Of a stretch of DNA of 64,000 bases, positions 18,429-27,588 are shown one piece after another (the first letter of the stretch is position 1; every line of letters begins with the position of its first letter). The notes beneath the pieces are model-generated. The model was not told where the DNA came from, did no database searches, and saw only the letters and a list, made by a program, of their open reading frames with translations. Origin of the DNA: Azospirillum ramasamyi (GTDB lineage: Bacteria > Pseudomonadota > Alphaproteobacteria > Azospirillales > Azospirillaceae); the NCBI RefSeq assembly GCF_003233655.1, contig NZ_CP029830.1:337001-401000 (forward strand). The letters are read 5' to 3'. A program made the translations under genes and the position numbers.

Positions 18429-19426
18429 TCATGCGGAAACTGCTCGTCACCGGCGGGGCCGGCTTTATCGGATATCACCTCGCCCGCAGCCTGATCGCGC
18501 GCGGCGACGCGGTGGACATCCTCGACAATCATGGGCGCGGCGTACGCGACGGCGCCCTGCTGGAGCTTCTGGCCCGGCCCAACATACGGATGCTGGAGGC
18601 CGATTTGTGCCGCCCCGGCCTTGCCGGGGAACTGGACGCCGATTACGACGTCATCGTCCATCTCGCCGCCATCATCGGGGTCGCGCATGTCCGCGCACGT
18701 CCCTACGAGGTTCTGACGGCCAATGTCGCGATGCTGGAAACCGCCCTGGCCCTGGCCCGGCGGCAGAATCGGCTGAGCCGCTTCGTCTTCGCATCCACCA
18801 GCGAGATCTATGCCGGCACGCTCCATTCCTTCGGCATTCCCATACCGACGCCGGAGAGCACGCCATTGACCGCCGGCGATCTGGCCGAGCCGCGGACCTC
18901 CTACATGCTGTCGAAGCTGTACGGCGAGGCGCTGTGCCGCTTCTCCGGCGTGCCCTTCACCATCTTGCGCTTCCACAACGTCTATGGTCCGCGCATGGGG
19001 ATGTCGCATGTGATACCGCAATTGCTGGAAAAGGCCCACCGCCTGCCCGCCGGGGAGGAACCGCTGGTGGTGGCCAGCGTCGATCACCGCCGGTCCTTCT
19101 GCTACGTCGACGACGCGGTGGAGCAACTGCTGCGCATGGCGGCCCTGCCCGCCTGCGCCAACGACACCTTCAACATCGGCACCCAGTCGCCCGAGGTGCG
19201 GATCGGCGATCTGGCGCGGGTGATCCTGGATTGCGTGGGCCGCGGCAACCCGGTCGTGGCGGGGCCGGAAACGCCGGGTTCGCCGTCCCGCCGCGCTCCC
19301 GACATGACCAAGGCCATCGCGGCGACCGGCTACCGGTCCCGCGTCGATCTGGCCGACGGGGTGCGGTTGACCTATGACTGGTACCGCGACCATGTGTTCG
19401 AAAACACCGAGCTTTGCGCGGTGTAG
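18425..19426 (+). CDS. NAD-dependent epimerase/dehydratase (extended SDR)
   Basis: A 333-residue extended short-chain dehydrogenase. MRKLLVTGGAGFIGYHLARSLI has the GxxGxxG NAD loop, DVIVHLAAIIGV follows, SSEIYAG gives the catalytic Ser region, and SYMLSKLYGE carries the YxxxK catalytic pair. FHNVYGPRMG fits NDP-sugar epimerases. It probably epimerises or otherwise remodels an NDP-uronic acid or hexose, possibly the product of the dehydrogenase just upstream, whose stop it overlaps. The start is ATG 18425 or ATG 18431. The exact reaction is not determined. Confidence 0.83.
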   Translation: MIMRKLLVTGGAGFIGYHLARSLIARGDAVDILDNHGRGVRDGALLELLARPNIRMLEADLCRPGLAGELDADYDVIVHLAAIIGVAHVRARPYEVLTANVAMLETALALARRQNRLSRFVFASTSEIYAGTLHSFGIPIPTPESTPLTAGDLAEPRTSYMLSKLYGEALCRFSGVPFTILRFHNVYGPRMGMSHVIPQLLEKAHRLPAGEEPLVVASVDHRRSFCYVDDAVEQLLRMAALPACANDTFNIGTQSPEVRIGDLARVILDCVGRGNPVVAGPETPGSPSRRAPDMTKAIAATGYRSRVDLADGVRLTYDWYRDHVFENTELCAV

Positions 19427-19447
19427 CGCGGCCCCGCTCCCCTATTC

Positions 19448-20668
19448 TCATTCATTTCCGCCCGCTGTGGCCCGCCCTTCGGACGGCAGGCCGGCGGGCT
19501 GGGAGGATGCGCGCGGTTGAAGCGGGGCGATCCGTTCGTAGAGCCGCATCAGTTCGCGTTCCTCATTGGTCCAATTATACAGCGACTTCACGACTTCCCG
19601 GCCGCGCCTGCCCATGGCTTCGGCCTCGGCCGGATGGGCGAACAGCCATTCGATGGCGGCGGCAATGGCGGCGGGGTTCTGGGGCGGCACGCACAGGCCG
19701 CAGCGGTGCCGCTCGACGATGCCACGGTGGTAGGGGAAGTCGGCGGTTATCACCGGTATGCCGGCGGCCATGTATTCGAACAGCTTCACCGGCTGCGTGT
19801 CGAAATAATTCTGGGTCGGGTAGTAAAGCGCGATGCCGACCTTGCTCTCGCCCAGCAGGCGCTGCACCCCGGCGCGATCCAGCCGGCCGCGATAATCCAC
19901 GCGCGGCCACCCCGGCGAGGCCTCCATCCGTTGCCGCATTGCCGTCGTTTCGATGCTGCCGGCCAGCAGCAGGCGGGCATCGGGGAAATTGCGGACCAGC
20001 CCGAGCGCGTCGACCATCTCCGCCGCGCAACGGTCGGCGCAGATGGTGCCGACGAAGGCGACGCCCCGGCGCCGTTCGAAGGGGATGCCGGCTTCGGCCG
20101 CGAATTCGCTGAACAGCGCGAAGTTCTGCACCAGAACCGTCCGGTCCGCGGGAAAGCGCCGGGCGATGGTGGGGGTGGCGGCGACGACGCCGGACATGGT
20201 CCGTCCGGCGGTCCACTCCACGGCCGACGCCACCGACGCGATGGAAGCGCGCAGCGCGGGCGGGATCCAGGTGCGGGTCAGGATGTCGCGCGGCAGATCC
20301 TCGTGGACGTCGTAGACCACCCGCTTTCCCAGCGCGCGGAGCAGCAGCCCGGCGGGGATCAATTCGGGATCGTGAAAATGATAGACGTCCGCCTTGCGCT
20401 TCAGCCCGGCGCGCAGGACGGCCGTGGTGGTGGACAGCAGCCGCCTCACCAGACCCGGCCGGCGGGGCACCGCCACGATGTCCACATCGTCCCGCCGAAC
20501 GGCCCGTCCGTCGGTGGTGACGTGGCGGTTGTCGGGAATCACGAAAGACACATCGTACCCGGCCCGCGCCAGGCTGACGCATTCCTTGGTGAAGATGCGG
20601 GCGTCGTCGCCAAGATGGGTGGACGACAGATGGACGATTCTGATGGGGGTCGGCTGTGCGTTTGCCAT
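19448..20668 (-). CDS. Glycosyltransferase, GT4 family (GT-B fold), opposite strand
   Basis: A 406-residue GT-B glycosyltransferase. It has RIVHLSSTHLGDDARIFTKECVSL at the N-terminus, VYHFHDPELIPAGLLL and VVYDVHEDLPRDIL in the acceptor domain, and the donor site KLFEYMAAGIPVITADFP with the E-x7-E-like acidic residue. It is transcribed against the flanking operons and ends 21 bases from the convergent epimerase stop. It should add a sugar to the lipid-linked repeat unit. No donor can be named. Its promoter shares the 367-base gap with the next plus-strand operon. Confidence 0.85.
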   Translation of the reverse strand: MANAQPTPIRIVHLSSTHLGDDARIFTKECVSLARAGYDVSFVIPDNRHVTTDGRAVRRDDVDIVAVPRRPGLVRRLLSTTTAVLRAGLKRKADVYHFHDPELIPAGLLLRALGKRVVYDVHEDLPRDILTRTWIPPALRASIASVASAVEWTAGRTMSGVVAATPTIARRFPADRTVLVQNFALFSEFAAEAGIPFERRRGVAFVGTICADRCAAEMVDALGLVRNFPDARLLLAGSIETTAMRQRMEASPGWPRVDYRGRLDRAGVQRLLGESKVGIALYYPTQNYFDTQPVKLFEYMAAGIPVITADFPYHRGIVERHRCGLCVPPQNPAAIAAAIEWLFAHPAEAEAMGRRGREVVKSLYNWTNEERELMRLYERIAPLQPRASSQPAGLPSEGRATAGGNE

Positions 20669-21035
20669 ACGATCGATTCCTTTCCCGGCCGCGCGGCCGG
20701 GCGGCGCGCCGGCGGTTCGCGTCGCGTTGCGTTCTGGAATTTCGCTTCGGATTTCGCTTCGGAAAGGCAGGTGATGTTGTCTTACCCTAGCGCCCCTGAC
20801 CCGCCCGTTGAATCGCGCAGAAGACGAAGCCCGGTCCCATGCGCCTACGGGAAACCGCCATAAGGGTATGACCGGGTGCCGTTCATGGGCGGGTGACGCG
20901 CCTCTCTACCACCTTCTTTTCGCCTCCCGGGCATCCCTAATTTTCCATGTCCGCCGCCGCACTTCTTATGCTTACATGAGAAGAAAGCATAAGGGCGCGC
21001 ATTTTTTCCGCGCCAGACAATTGGAGGGGCACCGG
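20669..21035. promoter_or_regulatory. Divergent promoter gap between glycosyltransferase and Gfo/Idh operons
   Basis: No gene is visible in this 367-base gap. Its distal half (from about 20930) closely resembles the region before the 8567 operon and holds the perfect inverted repeat at 20965-20993. Short direct repeats of a TTTCGCTTCGGA-like unit occur at about 20739-20762. TTGGAGGGG at 21021-21029 is the ribosome site of the next gene. Confidence 0.5.
20965..20993. promoter_or_regulatory. Perfect inverted repeat, probable operator
   Basis: CTTATGCTT and AAGCATAAG are exact reverse complements separated by 11 bases. It lies 43 bases before the Gfo/Idh start. The copy at 8394-8422 has the same spacing and two arm changes. 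This is the best candidate for a shared transcription-factor site in the polysaccharide locus. Confidence 0.65.
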
Positions 21036-22136
21036 ATGACGGCATTCGCGTTGGTCGGTTGCGGGCGCATCGCCAAGCGGCATGCGGATCTTCTTGCCGG
21101 CGGGCAGGTCGCGGGCGCGACCCTGGCGGCCGTGGCGGAGATCAAGGACGAACGCCGCACGGCCTTTTCCAGGGAATACGGCGTCCCCGGATTCGCCGAT
21201 TACCATGACATGATGGAGACATTGGGCGACAGGATCGACGTGGTTTCCGTGCTGACGGAAAGCGGCAATCACGCCCGGCACACCATCGATCTCGCCCGTT
21301 ACGGCAAGCACATCCTGGTCGAAAAGCCGATGGCGCTGACGCCGGCCGATGCCGAGGCGATGATCCAGGCCTGCGACATCGCCAACGTCAAGCTGTTCGT
21401 GGTGAAGCAGAACCGCTTCAACCTGCCGGTGATCCGCCTGCGGCAGGCCATCGAGGCCGGGCGTTTCGGCAAGATCGTCATCGGAACGGTACGGGTGCGC
21501 TGGTCGCGTCCACAGGCTTATTACGACCAGGATCCATGGCGCGGCACGCTGGCGATGGACGGCGGCGTCTTCGCCAACCAGGCCAGCCACCATGTGGATT
21601 TGCTGGAATGGCTGCTTGGTGAACCGGACAGCGTCTTCGCCAAGGCGCGCACGGCCCTCGTCGATATCGAGGCGGAAGACACCGGCGTCGCCCTGATCAG
21701 CTTCGCCAGCGGCGCCATCGGGGTGGTCGAGGCGACGACGGCGACGCGGCCGAAGGACCTGGAGGGGTCCATCTCCATCCTTGGCGAACGCGGCACGGTC
21801 GAGATCGGCGGCTTCGCCGTGAACGAGATGAAAATCTGGAACTTCGTGGACCAGGGGCCGGAGGACGAGGCCATCCTGCGCGAATGCCGGGAAATGCCGC
21901 CGGACGTCTACGGATTCGGGCACAAGCATTATCTCAGCAACGTCGTGGACTGCATCCAGCACAACGGCCGGGCGCTGGTCGATGGGCTGGAGGGCTACAA
22001 GTCGCTGGTCCTGCTGTCGGCCATCTATGAATCCATCGCCCAGGAGCAGGAGGTCCGGCTGCGGTTCCGCCCCCGCGTGTCCCGCCTCGGGCTGTGCGGT
22101 GCGGCACTGCCCGCCGCAGGAGTGTCCAGCAAATGA
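21036..22136 (+). CDS. Gfo/Idh/MocA-family oxidoreductase, WbpB-like
   Basis: A 366-residue NAD(P)-dependent sugar dehydrogenase. MTAFALVGCGRIAKRHADLL is the Rossmann loop, HILVEKPMAL is the EKP motif, and GGVFANQASHHVDLLEWL carries the conserved active-site Asp/His helix. TTGGAGGGG before ATG 21036 fixes the start. Its stop overlaps the following aminotransferase start, so the two probably act in sequence: oxidation to a 3-keto sugar nucleotide, then transamination. This repeats the dehydrogenase/aminotransferase pair of the 12789-15604 region and could make a second amino sugar. Confidence 0.87.
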   Translation: MTAFALVGCGRIAKRHADLLAGGQVAGATLAAVAEIKDERRTAFSREYGVPGFADYHDMMETLGDRIDVVSVLTESGNHARHTIDLARYGKHILVEKPMALTPADAEAMIQACDIANVKLFVVKQNRFNLPVIRLRQAIEAGRFGKIVIGTVRVRWSRPQAYYDQDPWRGTLAMDGGVFANQASHHVDLLEWLLGEPDSVFAKARTALVDIEAEDTGVALISFASGAIGVVEATTATRPKDLEGSISILGERGTVEIGGFAVNEMKIWNFVDQGPEDEAILRECREMPPDVYGFGHKHYLSNVVDCIQHNGRALVDGLEGYKSLVLLSAIYESIAQEQEVRLRFRPRVSRLGLCGAALPAAGVSSK

Positions 22137-23254
22137 CCACGGTCGCCACGCGGCAACGCGTTCCCTTCGTCAATCTCGGGCGGCAGCTGGAGCAACTGCG
22201 GCCCGACCTGATCGCCGCCTTCGAGATGGTGCTCGACAGCCGGGCCTTCATCAAGGGGCCACATGTGGCTGCGTTCGAGGCCGCCTTCGCCGAAGCCGTC
22301 GGCGTTCCCCATGCCGTCGGCTGCGCCAACGGCACAGCGGCGGTGTCGCTGGCGCTGCAGGCGGCGGGCATCGGCCCCGGCGACGAGGTGGTGGTGCCGT
22401 CCCTCACCTTCTTCGCCACGGGCGAGGCGGTCTGCCACGTCGGCGCCACCCCGGTCTTCTGCGACATCGATCCGGACAGCTACACCATCGATCCGCGCGC
22501 CCTGGAACGCTGCCTGACCCCGCGCACGCGCGCGATGGTTCCGGTGCATCTCTACGGCACGCCCTGCGACATGGATTCGCTGCTGGCCATCGCGGCCGAC
22601 CATGATCTGGCCGTCATCGAGGATTGCGCGCAGGCGCATTTCGCAACCTATCGCGGGCGGATGGTGGGGGGCATCGGCACCGCCGGCAGCTTCAGCTTCT
22701 TCCCCGGCAAGAATCTGGGGGCGCTGGGCGACGCCGGAATGGTCGTGACGTCGGACGAGGATTTGGCGCGCAGCGTCGGCAAGCTCGCCGACCATGGACG
22801 GCTGTCGAAGTACGAACACGACGTGATCGGCTACAACCAGCGGCTCGACGGGCTGCAAGCGGCGCTGCTGAGCGTCAAGCTGCCGCATCTGGCGGACTGG
22901 ACCGCGCGGCGCCGGCGGGTGGCCCGCCTTTACGACGCGCGGTTGCGCCCCGCCGGCATCAAGACCATCACGCCGCCGCCGGGCGCCGATCCGGTCCATC
23001 ACCTGTACGTCATCGAGGTGGACGACCGCCCCGCCGTGGCGGCGCGGCTGGCCGGGATGGGCGTGGAGACCGGGGTGCATTACCCATGCCCGCTGCATCG
23101 GCAACCGGCCTTTCGCTCGCTGCACGGGGATAGAAGCCTGCCGCACGCGGAACGGGCGGCGGCGCGGGTTCTCAGCCTGCCGATCTGCGGCGAAATCACC
23201 GACGACGAGGCGGAGTATGTCTGCGACCGCGTGCTGGAGGTCGTCCGCTCCTGA
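22133..23254 (+). CDS. DegT/DnrJ-family aminotransferase, second WbpE-like copy
   Basis: A 373-residue PLP aminotransferase. It has CANGTAAVSLALQAAGIGPGDEV, split by the family phosphate-binding residues, VPSLTFFATGEAV, IEDCAQAHFA with the PLP-contacting Asp, and FSFFPGKNLGALGDAG with the Schiff-base Lys in PGKNLG. ATG 22133 overlaps the preceding TGA, and the very similar frame starting 39 bases earlier is rejected. It forms a two-gene unit with the Gfo/Idh enzyme upstream. It and the enzyme at 14426 are divergent enough to be distinct genes, not a recent duplication. Confidence 0.87.
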   Translation: MTTVATRQRVPFVNLGRQLEQLRPDLIAAFEMVLDSRAFIKGPHVAAFEAAFAEAVGVPHAVGCANGTAAVSLALQAAGIGPGDEVVVPSLTFFATGEAVCHVGATPVFCDIDPDSYTIDPRALERCLTPRTRAMVPVHLYGTPCDMDSLLAIAADHDLAVIEDCAQAHFATYRGRMVGGIGTAGSFSFFPGKNLGALGDAGMVVTSDEDLARSVGKLADHGRLSKYEHDVIGYNQRLDGLQAALLSVKLPHLADWTARRRRVARLYDARLRPAGIKTITPPPGADPVHHLYVIEVDDRPAVAARLAGMGVETGVHYPCPLHRQPAFRSLHGDRSLPHAERAAARVLSLPICGEITDDEAEYVCDRVLEVVRS

Positions 23255-23293
23255 AAGCCGGCAAGGAGGCGAACGGCGCCACAGAACGGCTCC

Positions 23294-24118
23294 TCAGGGG
23301 CGCAGGCGGCGAAGCGCTTCCCGTGCGGCGCCGTGCAGGCGGAAGGCGCGCAGGCTCCGTTTCAGAGCCGCGCGGACGGGCTCGGGAAGGAAGATCAGCG
23401 GAGGAGCCAGCCCGGCCTTCCGCGTTTTTCCGACCGCCACCGACCGGTCATAGGCGACGCGGCGGAACGATACGCGATGGTCCGCCAGGTCCAGAACGAC
23501 GAAGCTCGCGCGGGGATCGCCGATGCGCGGTTCTCCGACCGTGCCGGGATTGAGCAGATAATACGCATCGTGGCGCAGCGCGATCTCGTCGCCGGACAGG
23601 CGCCGGATTTGGCCATCGCGGTATTCATGGAGCTCGGCGCGGTGGGTATGCCCATAGGCGCAGATCCGCGCGCCGGACGGATGGGCGGCCAACGCCTCGA
23701 AGCTCAACAGCCGTCGCTCGTCGTTGTCGAGGCGCACCAACTCGCACCCGAGGTCGGGATGGAGCGCGCCATGCACTGCCACGATCCGCCCGTCGATGCC
23801 GAGTTTCAGCGGCAGACCGGCCAGGAAGTCGCGGAGGTCGCCGTCCAGCCGCCGTCGCGTCCAGGCGATCGCACGGGCGGCGGTCAGGCCGAACCCTTCG
23901 GTCCCGATCTGCCCGGTGGCCGCCCGGTCATGGTTGCCGGCGACGCAGAGTGCGCCGGCCCGCCGCAGCAGGGCGGCGCATTCGGCCGGGTTGGTGTTGT
24001 AGCCGACGATGTCGCCAAGGCACAGGATGCGGTCCACCGCCTCCGCCTCGATCGCCAGCAGGGTCGCGCGCAATGCCTCTTCGTTGGCGTGGATGTCGGA
24101 AAGGATCGCGATCCTCAT
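23294..24118 (-). CDS. Calcineurin-like metallophosphoesterase
   Basis: A 274-residue phosphoesterase of the YfcE/MJ0936-like class. MRIAILSDIHANEEAL has the D-x-H metal site, LCLGDIVGYNTNP the G-D site, CVAGNHDRA the G-N-H-D motif, and AVHGALHP plus AYGHTHRAELHE the last histidines, so all five blocks of the metal centre are intact. LLNPGTVGEPR is the conserved C-terminal block. Its start overlaps the stop of the ATP-grasp gene (ATGA), so the pair is co-translated. The substrate is unknown; in this setting a lipid- or sugar-phosphate is possible. About 60 residues after the core form a basic tail. Confidence 0.85.
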   Translation of the reverse strand: MRIAILSDIHANEEALRATLLAIEAEAVDRILCLGDIVGYNTNPAECAALLRRAGALCVAGNHDRAATGQIGTEGFGLTAARAIAWTRRRLDGDLRDFLAGLPLKLGIDGRIVAVHGALHPDLGCELVRLDNDERRLLSFEALAAHPSGARICAYGHTHRAELHEYRDGQIRRLSGDEIALRHDAYYLLNPGTVGEPRIGDPRASFVVLDLADHRVSFRRVAYDRSVAVGKTRKAGLAPPLIFLPEPVRAALKRSLRAFRLHGAAREALRRLRP

Positions 24119-25326
24119 CCCTTCCTCACTTGGTCGACGGGCAGCGGGTGCGCCGCCCGCCCGCCGAAGCGGCGCCGGACCGCGCGGACCAGCATCCACA
24201 GCGGCGGCAGCGGGTCGTCGAACGCCATTGTCGATTTGGCCTTGCACCGGATCAGCCACGGCAGCCACTCCGACAGCGGCACGCCGGAGGCTCGGGCGGC
24301 AATGAAGTCGTTGGGCGCATGGCACCAGCACACGCCCGGCCGCGCGCGCGAGACCGCCGGCCGTGGCAGCCCGGCAAGATCGGCATAGACCAGCGCCGGC
24401 AGGTTGACCCCGGCCAAGGCGCCCGGCAGGTGCCAGAGGTTGAAGCGGGGGTTGACCTCCAGCAGGTGGAGCCGGCCGTCTGGCCCGCGCTTGAAATCGA
24501 ACTTGGCGACGCCGCGCAGATCCAGCCGCTCGGTCAGGGAACGGCCGAGCGTCCGGACATCCGCCTCGTCGGTGATCGTCAGGGCGGTGGTGTGCCCATA
24601 GGCTTGCGGATAGGTGCGGATCTTCCGTCCGGTGAATTCGCCGGCGATGTCGCCCCTCCGGTCCACATAGACGTGATAGCTTTCGATGCGCGATTCCGGG
24701 CCTGGAATCAGCTCCTGGGCCAGAAAGTCCTGACCCGTTTCCGCCAGACACGGCCAGAGTTCCCGCAACGCCGCCGGGCTGTCGATCTGGTGCGCCTTGC
24801 CCGCCATGCCGATGTCGCTCCAGTTCCGGTCGCGCGTCGCCGGCTTGACGATCAGCGGAAAGCACAGATCGAGGTCGGGCGGCGTCGGGCCGATGGCCGG
24901 GCTCAGCCGCCGCGTCGCCGGCACCGGCAGGGCCAGCCGCTCCGCCAGCGCCTGGAACCGTACCTTATCGACGAGATCCTCGACCAACTCCGCGTCGGCG
25001 GCAATGAAATGGAAATGCTGCGCCAACAGGTTGCGATGGCGCGAAACGATCAGAAGCTGGGTGTCCTCCTCGTAGAAAAGCACGGGCGGTTCGTCTTGCG
25101 CCGCGCCGAACCGCAGCAGCTTCCCGACCAGACCGTCGGCATCCTCCGAGAAATCATTCCAGGGCAAGGTCGTCTCGGTGAAGCGCGAATGGACGGTCGG
25201 ACCGTCCGGCGGAGCCACCGCCACGCAGCGCGCGCCGGCAAGACCGATCGGCCTCAGCAGATTCATGCTGCCCATGACGCATGCCAGCGCCTGTTTTTTG
25301 AACGCGCCGCTCTGTCCTCGATCCAT
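24115..25326 (-). CDS. ATP-grasp family carboxylate-amine/thiol ligase-like protein
   Basis: A 403-residue ATP-grasp protein. The central part shows FPLIVKPATRDRNW (ATP-binding Lys), DFLAQELIPGPESRIESYHVYVD (the hinge acidic residues) and GVAKFDFKRGPDGRLHLLEVNPRFN, ending in the E-x-N metal-binding motif of the fold. Such enzymes activate a carboxylate as acyl-phosphate and join it to an amine or thiol. It could therefore attach an amino acid to a uronic acid of the polysaccharide, but that is inference. It overlaps the metallophosphoesterase gene downstream. The start at 25326 has only a weak ribosome site, and a later ATG at codon 18 is an alternative. Confidence 0.8.
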   Translation of the reverse strand: MDRGQSGAFKKQALACVMGSMNLLRPIGLAGARCVAVAPPDGPTVHSRFTETTLPWNDFSEDADGLVGKLLRFGAAQDEPPVLFYEEDTQLLIVSRHRNLLAQHFHFIAADAELVEDLVDKVRFQALAERLALPVPATRRLSPAIGPTPPDLDLCFPLIVKPATRDRNWSDIGMAGKAHQIDSPAALRELWPCLAETGQDFLAQELIPGPESRIESYHVYVDRRGDIAGEFTGRKIRTYPQAYGHTTALTITDEADVRTLGRSLTERLDLRGVAKFDFKRGPDGRLHLLEVNPRFNLWHLPGALAGVNLPALVYADLAGLPRPAVSRARPGVCWCHAPNDFIAARASGVPLSEWLPWLIRCKAKSTMAFDDPLPPLWMLVRAVRRRFGGRAAHPLPVDQVRKG

Positions 25327-25788
25327 GAAGCAGACTCCGGCTGGCAGAACTGTTCGAGGGTACGTGGAAACGTTTTAAAATCGCCGCGGGCACCCGTCGT
25401 CTCCGGCATCGTCCGGAAAGAGGTTCATCCTGCCAGGATTTGCAGGACCGGAAAAAGATCTTTTCCGGCAGTCTGCCAAGGGGGTGCCTCTTATCTTTTT
25501 TGCTTGAGCTTCCCTTCCGACCGGCGGGCGATCCGCCTATCCTGACGGATACGCTGTCCGGGTCCTGGCGGACACTATGGCCGGGCCGCACCGCGTTGTT
25601 CCATAAGACCGTCCCCCTTCGTGCGTGTTGATCGGCCCTCCGGTGGCGGCGCATAGTTGTCTTGCCGTTGTTTCCCGAGCGATAATGCGGAGCCCGCGAT
25701 CTTTTCTTTTTATGCGGGCCGGGCTCCATGCGAGGCGGCACCGGGCCGGGCGATCCGAGCACACTCATCGAAGGACGGGGAGTTGAAC
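25327..25788. other. Gene-free divergent gap, 462 bases
   Basis: No coding frame here is convincing. T-rich runs occur at about 25493-25508 (CTTATCTTTTTTGCTT) and 25698-25712, resembling in composition the other control regions of the locus. GGACGGGGAG before 25789 is the ribosome site of the next gene. Promoters for both flanking genes must lie here. Confidence 0.4.
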
Positions 25789-26580
25789 ATGGACGTTGGA
25801 CGGAACGAAAACGGCTGCATGGCGCTGCCGTACCAATTGGACTACGCCACGTTCGGGGAGGACAGCTTCCGCAACATCCTCGACACCGTACTCGATGGCG
25901 GCTACCGGTTCTTGCGGTTCGACGAATCCATGGACGCAATTTCTCTGGAACGCAGGCGGGCGTTCCACCTGCGCCACGATGTCGATATTTCGCCGGCCAT
26001 GGCCCTGCGTCTTGGCGAGATCGAGCGGGAGCATGGCGCCGTAGGAAACTTTTTCTTCCAGATAAACGCTGAAACCTATTCGTTCTTTGCCCATGAGACG
26101 CTTGAGACGATTCGCGATCTGCGGGGCATGGGGCATTGCGTCGGTCTTCACATCGACGAGTTGCTGATCGGTTCCGACGAGCGCGCCATCGAACGCACGC
26201 TCGACTGGGTGGTCGATCACGTCGTGGCGATCGACCGGGCGGTCAGTTTCCACCGTCCATCGGCGGCGGTGCTGGGCCGCCGCTACGCCGGTTTCATGAA
26301 CTCCTACGACGAGCGTGTGTTCGACGCCGATTCCTACCTGTCCGACTCACGCCGCAGCCTCGCCTTCCTGGCGTCCCTGACGGACTGGATCGCGCAGGGA
26401 CGGCCGCATATCCAACTGCTGCTGCATCCGGAATGGTGGCGCGAGGTCTCAAGCATCGACCAGTTCTGGACACTGTTGAAAGACCGGCGGACCGACCAGC
26501 TCCGCCGCTACATGCTTGGCAACTTCCCCAAGGTGTTCGCCGGAGTGCTGAGTCAAAACGGGGGGAAGCATCAGATTTAA
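25789..26580 (+). CDS. Polysaccharide deacetylase-like (CE4-type) protein
   Basis: A 263-residue TIM-barrel-like protein. FHLRHDVDISPAMALRL carries the H-D-x-D pattern that in CE4 enzymes provides the catalytic base and metal-binding residues, followed by GNFFFQINAETYSFF and GHCVGLHIDELL. SFHRPS and LLLHPEWW hold further conserved His residues. This version is common in O-antigen clusters and differs from chitin-type deacetylases. It may remove an acetyl group from a sugar of the repeat unit, but activity is not proven by the motifs. The start at 25789 is supported by GGGGAG six bases upstream. Confidence 0.72.
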   Translation: MDVGRNENGCMALPYQLDYATFGEDSFRNILDTVLDGGYRFLRFDESMDAISLERRRAFHLRHDVDISPAMALRLGEIEREHGAVGNFFFQINAETYSFFAHETLETIRDLRGMGHCVGLHIDELLIGSDERAIERTLDWVVDHVVAIDRAVSFHRPSAAVLGRRYAGFMNSYDERVFDADSYLSDSRRSLAFLASLTDWIAQGRPHIQLLLHPEWWREVSSIDQFWTLLKDRRTDQLRRYMLGNFPKVFAGVLSQNGGKHQI

Positions 26581-26623
26581 TAATGATTCCCGCAAAGCAC
26601 CACGAAACCGGGCTGGATCCGCC

Positions 26624-27328
26624 ATGAACGTCGCCATCCATCAGCCGAATTATTTTCCGTGGCTCGGCTATTTCGCCAAGATCGCCCAAGCCGACATCTT
26701 CATCTTTCTCGACGACGTGCAGTTGCCGCAGGGGCGCAGCTATGTTCACCGCACAATGGTCCACGGCAACGCGGACGGGGTCTGGCTGTCGGCGCCCATC
26801 CGCCGGGAAGAACGGCAGCCGATCAAGGATGTGCGCTTCGCCGACGACAACTGGCGTCACCGCCATCGAATGACGCTGCTGCACACCTACCGGAAAGCGC
26901 CCTTTTTCGATCCGGTCATGGCCATGCTGAACGGCATATTCGCCTTCGATACCGACAGCCTCAGCCGCTTCAACATGAACGCCGTGGCCTCGGTGGCCGA
27001 TTATCTAGGTCTCGACTGCCGGTTCGAGCTGGCCAGCAGCTTCGGCGTAACCGCAGTCAGCGACGACCGACTGATCGCCCTGGTTCAGGTGGTGGGCGGA
27101 AACACCTACATATCGGGGGCCGGTGGGCAGAACTACCAGCATCCGGAGAAATTTGAGGAAGCCGGGATCGATTTGCAGGTGCGCCCCTACAAGCCCCTGC
27201 CCTATCGCCAAATCCATGACGGCTTCCTTCCCGGCCTGAGCGTTCTGGACGCCTTGTTCAATCTCGGTCCCGACGCGGTCCGGCAATTGTCGTACGAATC
27301 GGCGGCGACGCCATCTCCCTCCGTTTGA
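26624..27328 (+). CDS. WbqC-like family protein
   Basis: A 234-residue member of the WbqC family (PF08889). The family hallmark opening MNVAIHQPNYFPWLGYFAKIA is present, followed by FIFLDDVQLPQGRSYVHRT, WLSAPIRR, and later NTYISGAGGQNY with the family's S-G-x-G-x-x-Y element. WbqC proteins are encoded in many O-antigen and exopolysaccharide clusters, with roles in amino-sugar acylation proposed but weakly established. It follows the deacetylase-like gene by 43 bases and is probably co-transcribed with it. Exact function unknown. Confidence 0.85.
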   Translation: MNVAIHQPNYFPWLGYFAKIAQADIFIFLDDVQLPQGRSYVHRTMVHGNADGVWLSAPIRREERQPIKDVRFADDNWRHRHRMTLLHTYRKAPFFDPVMAMLNGIFAFDTDSLSRFNMNAVASVADYLGLDCRFELASSFGVTAVSDDRLIALVQVVGGNTYISGAGGQNYQHPEKFEEAGIDLQVRPYKPLPYRQIHDGFLPGLSVLDALFNLGPDAVRQLSYESAATPSPSV

Positions 27329-27588
27329 TACCAATCTTTCATTGCAGAAGCAAAATCAGCAAAACAGCCTGTTTCTCACCACGCGGGTATTTCGATGAAT
27401 GAAAAGTGCCGGGGCCACGCGATGCTGCATGCCTCCGGCAACGAGATAATCTTGCCAAAAGACCTTGGGCGTGCGTTATTGGTTACATTGCGCAGGGATG
27501 GAGCGAAGGCGCCGTGCCGGACGTGGGATGCCTCGAAAGGGGCGGCTACCGACAAGAGGTTCGGAACCTTCCTTGGACTTCGAGGACG

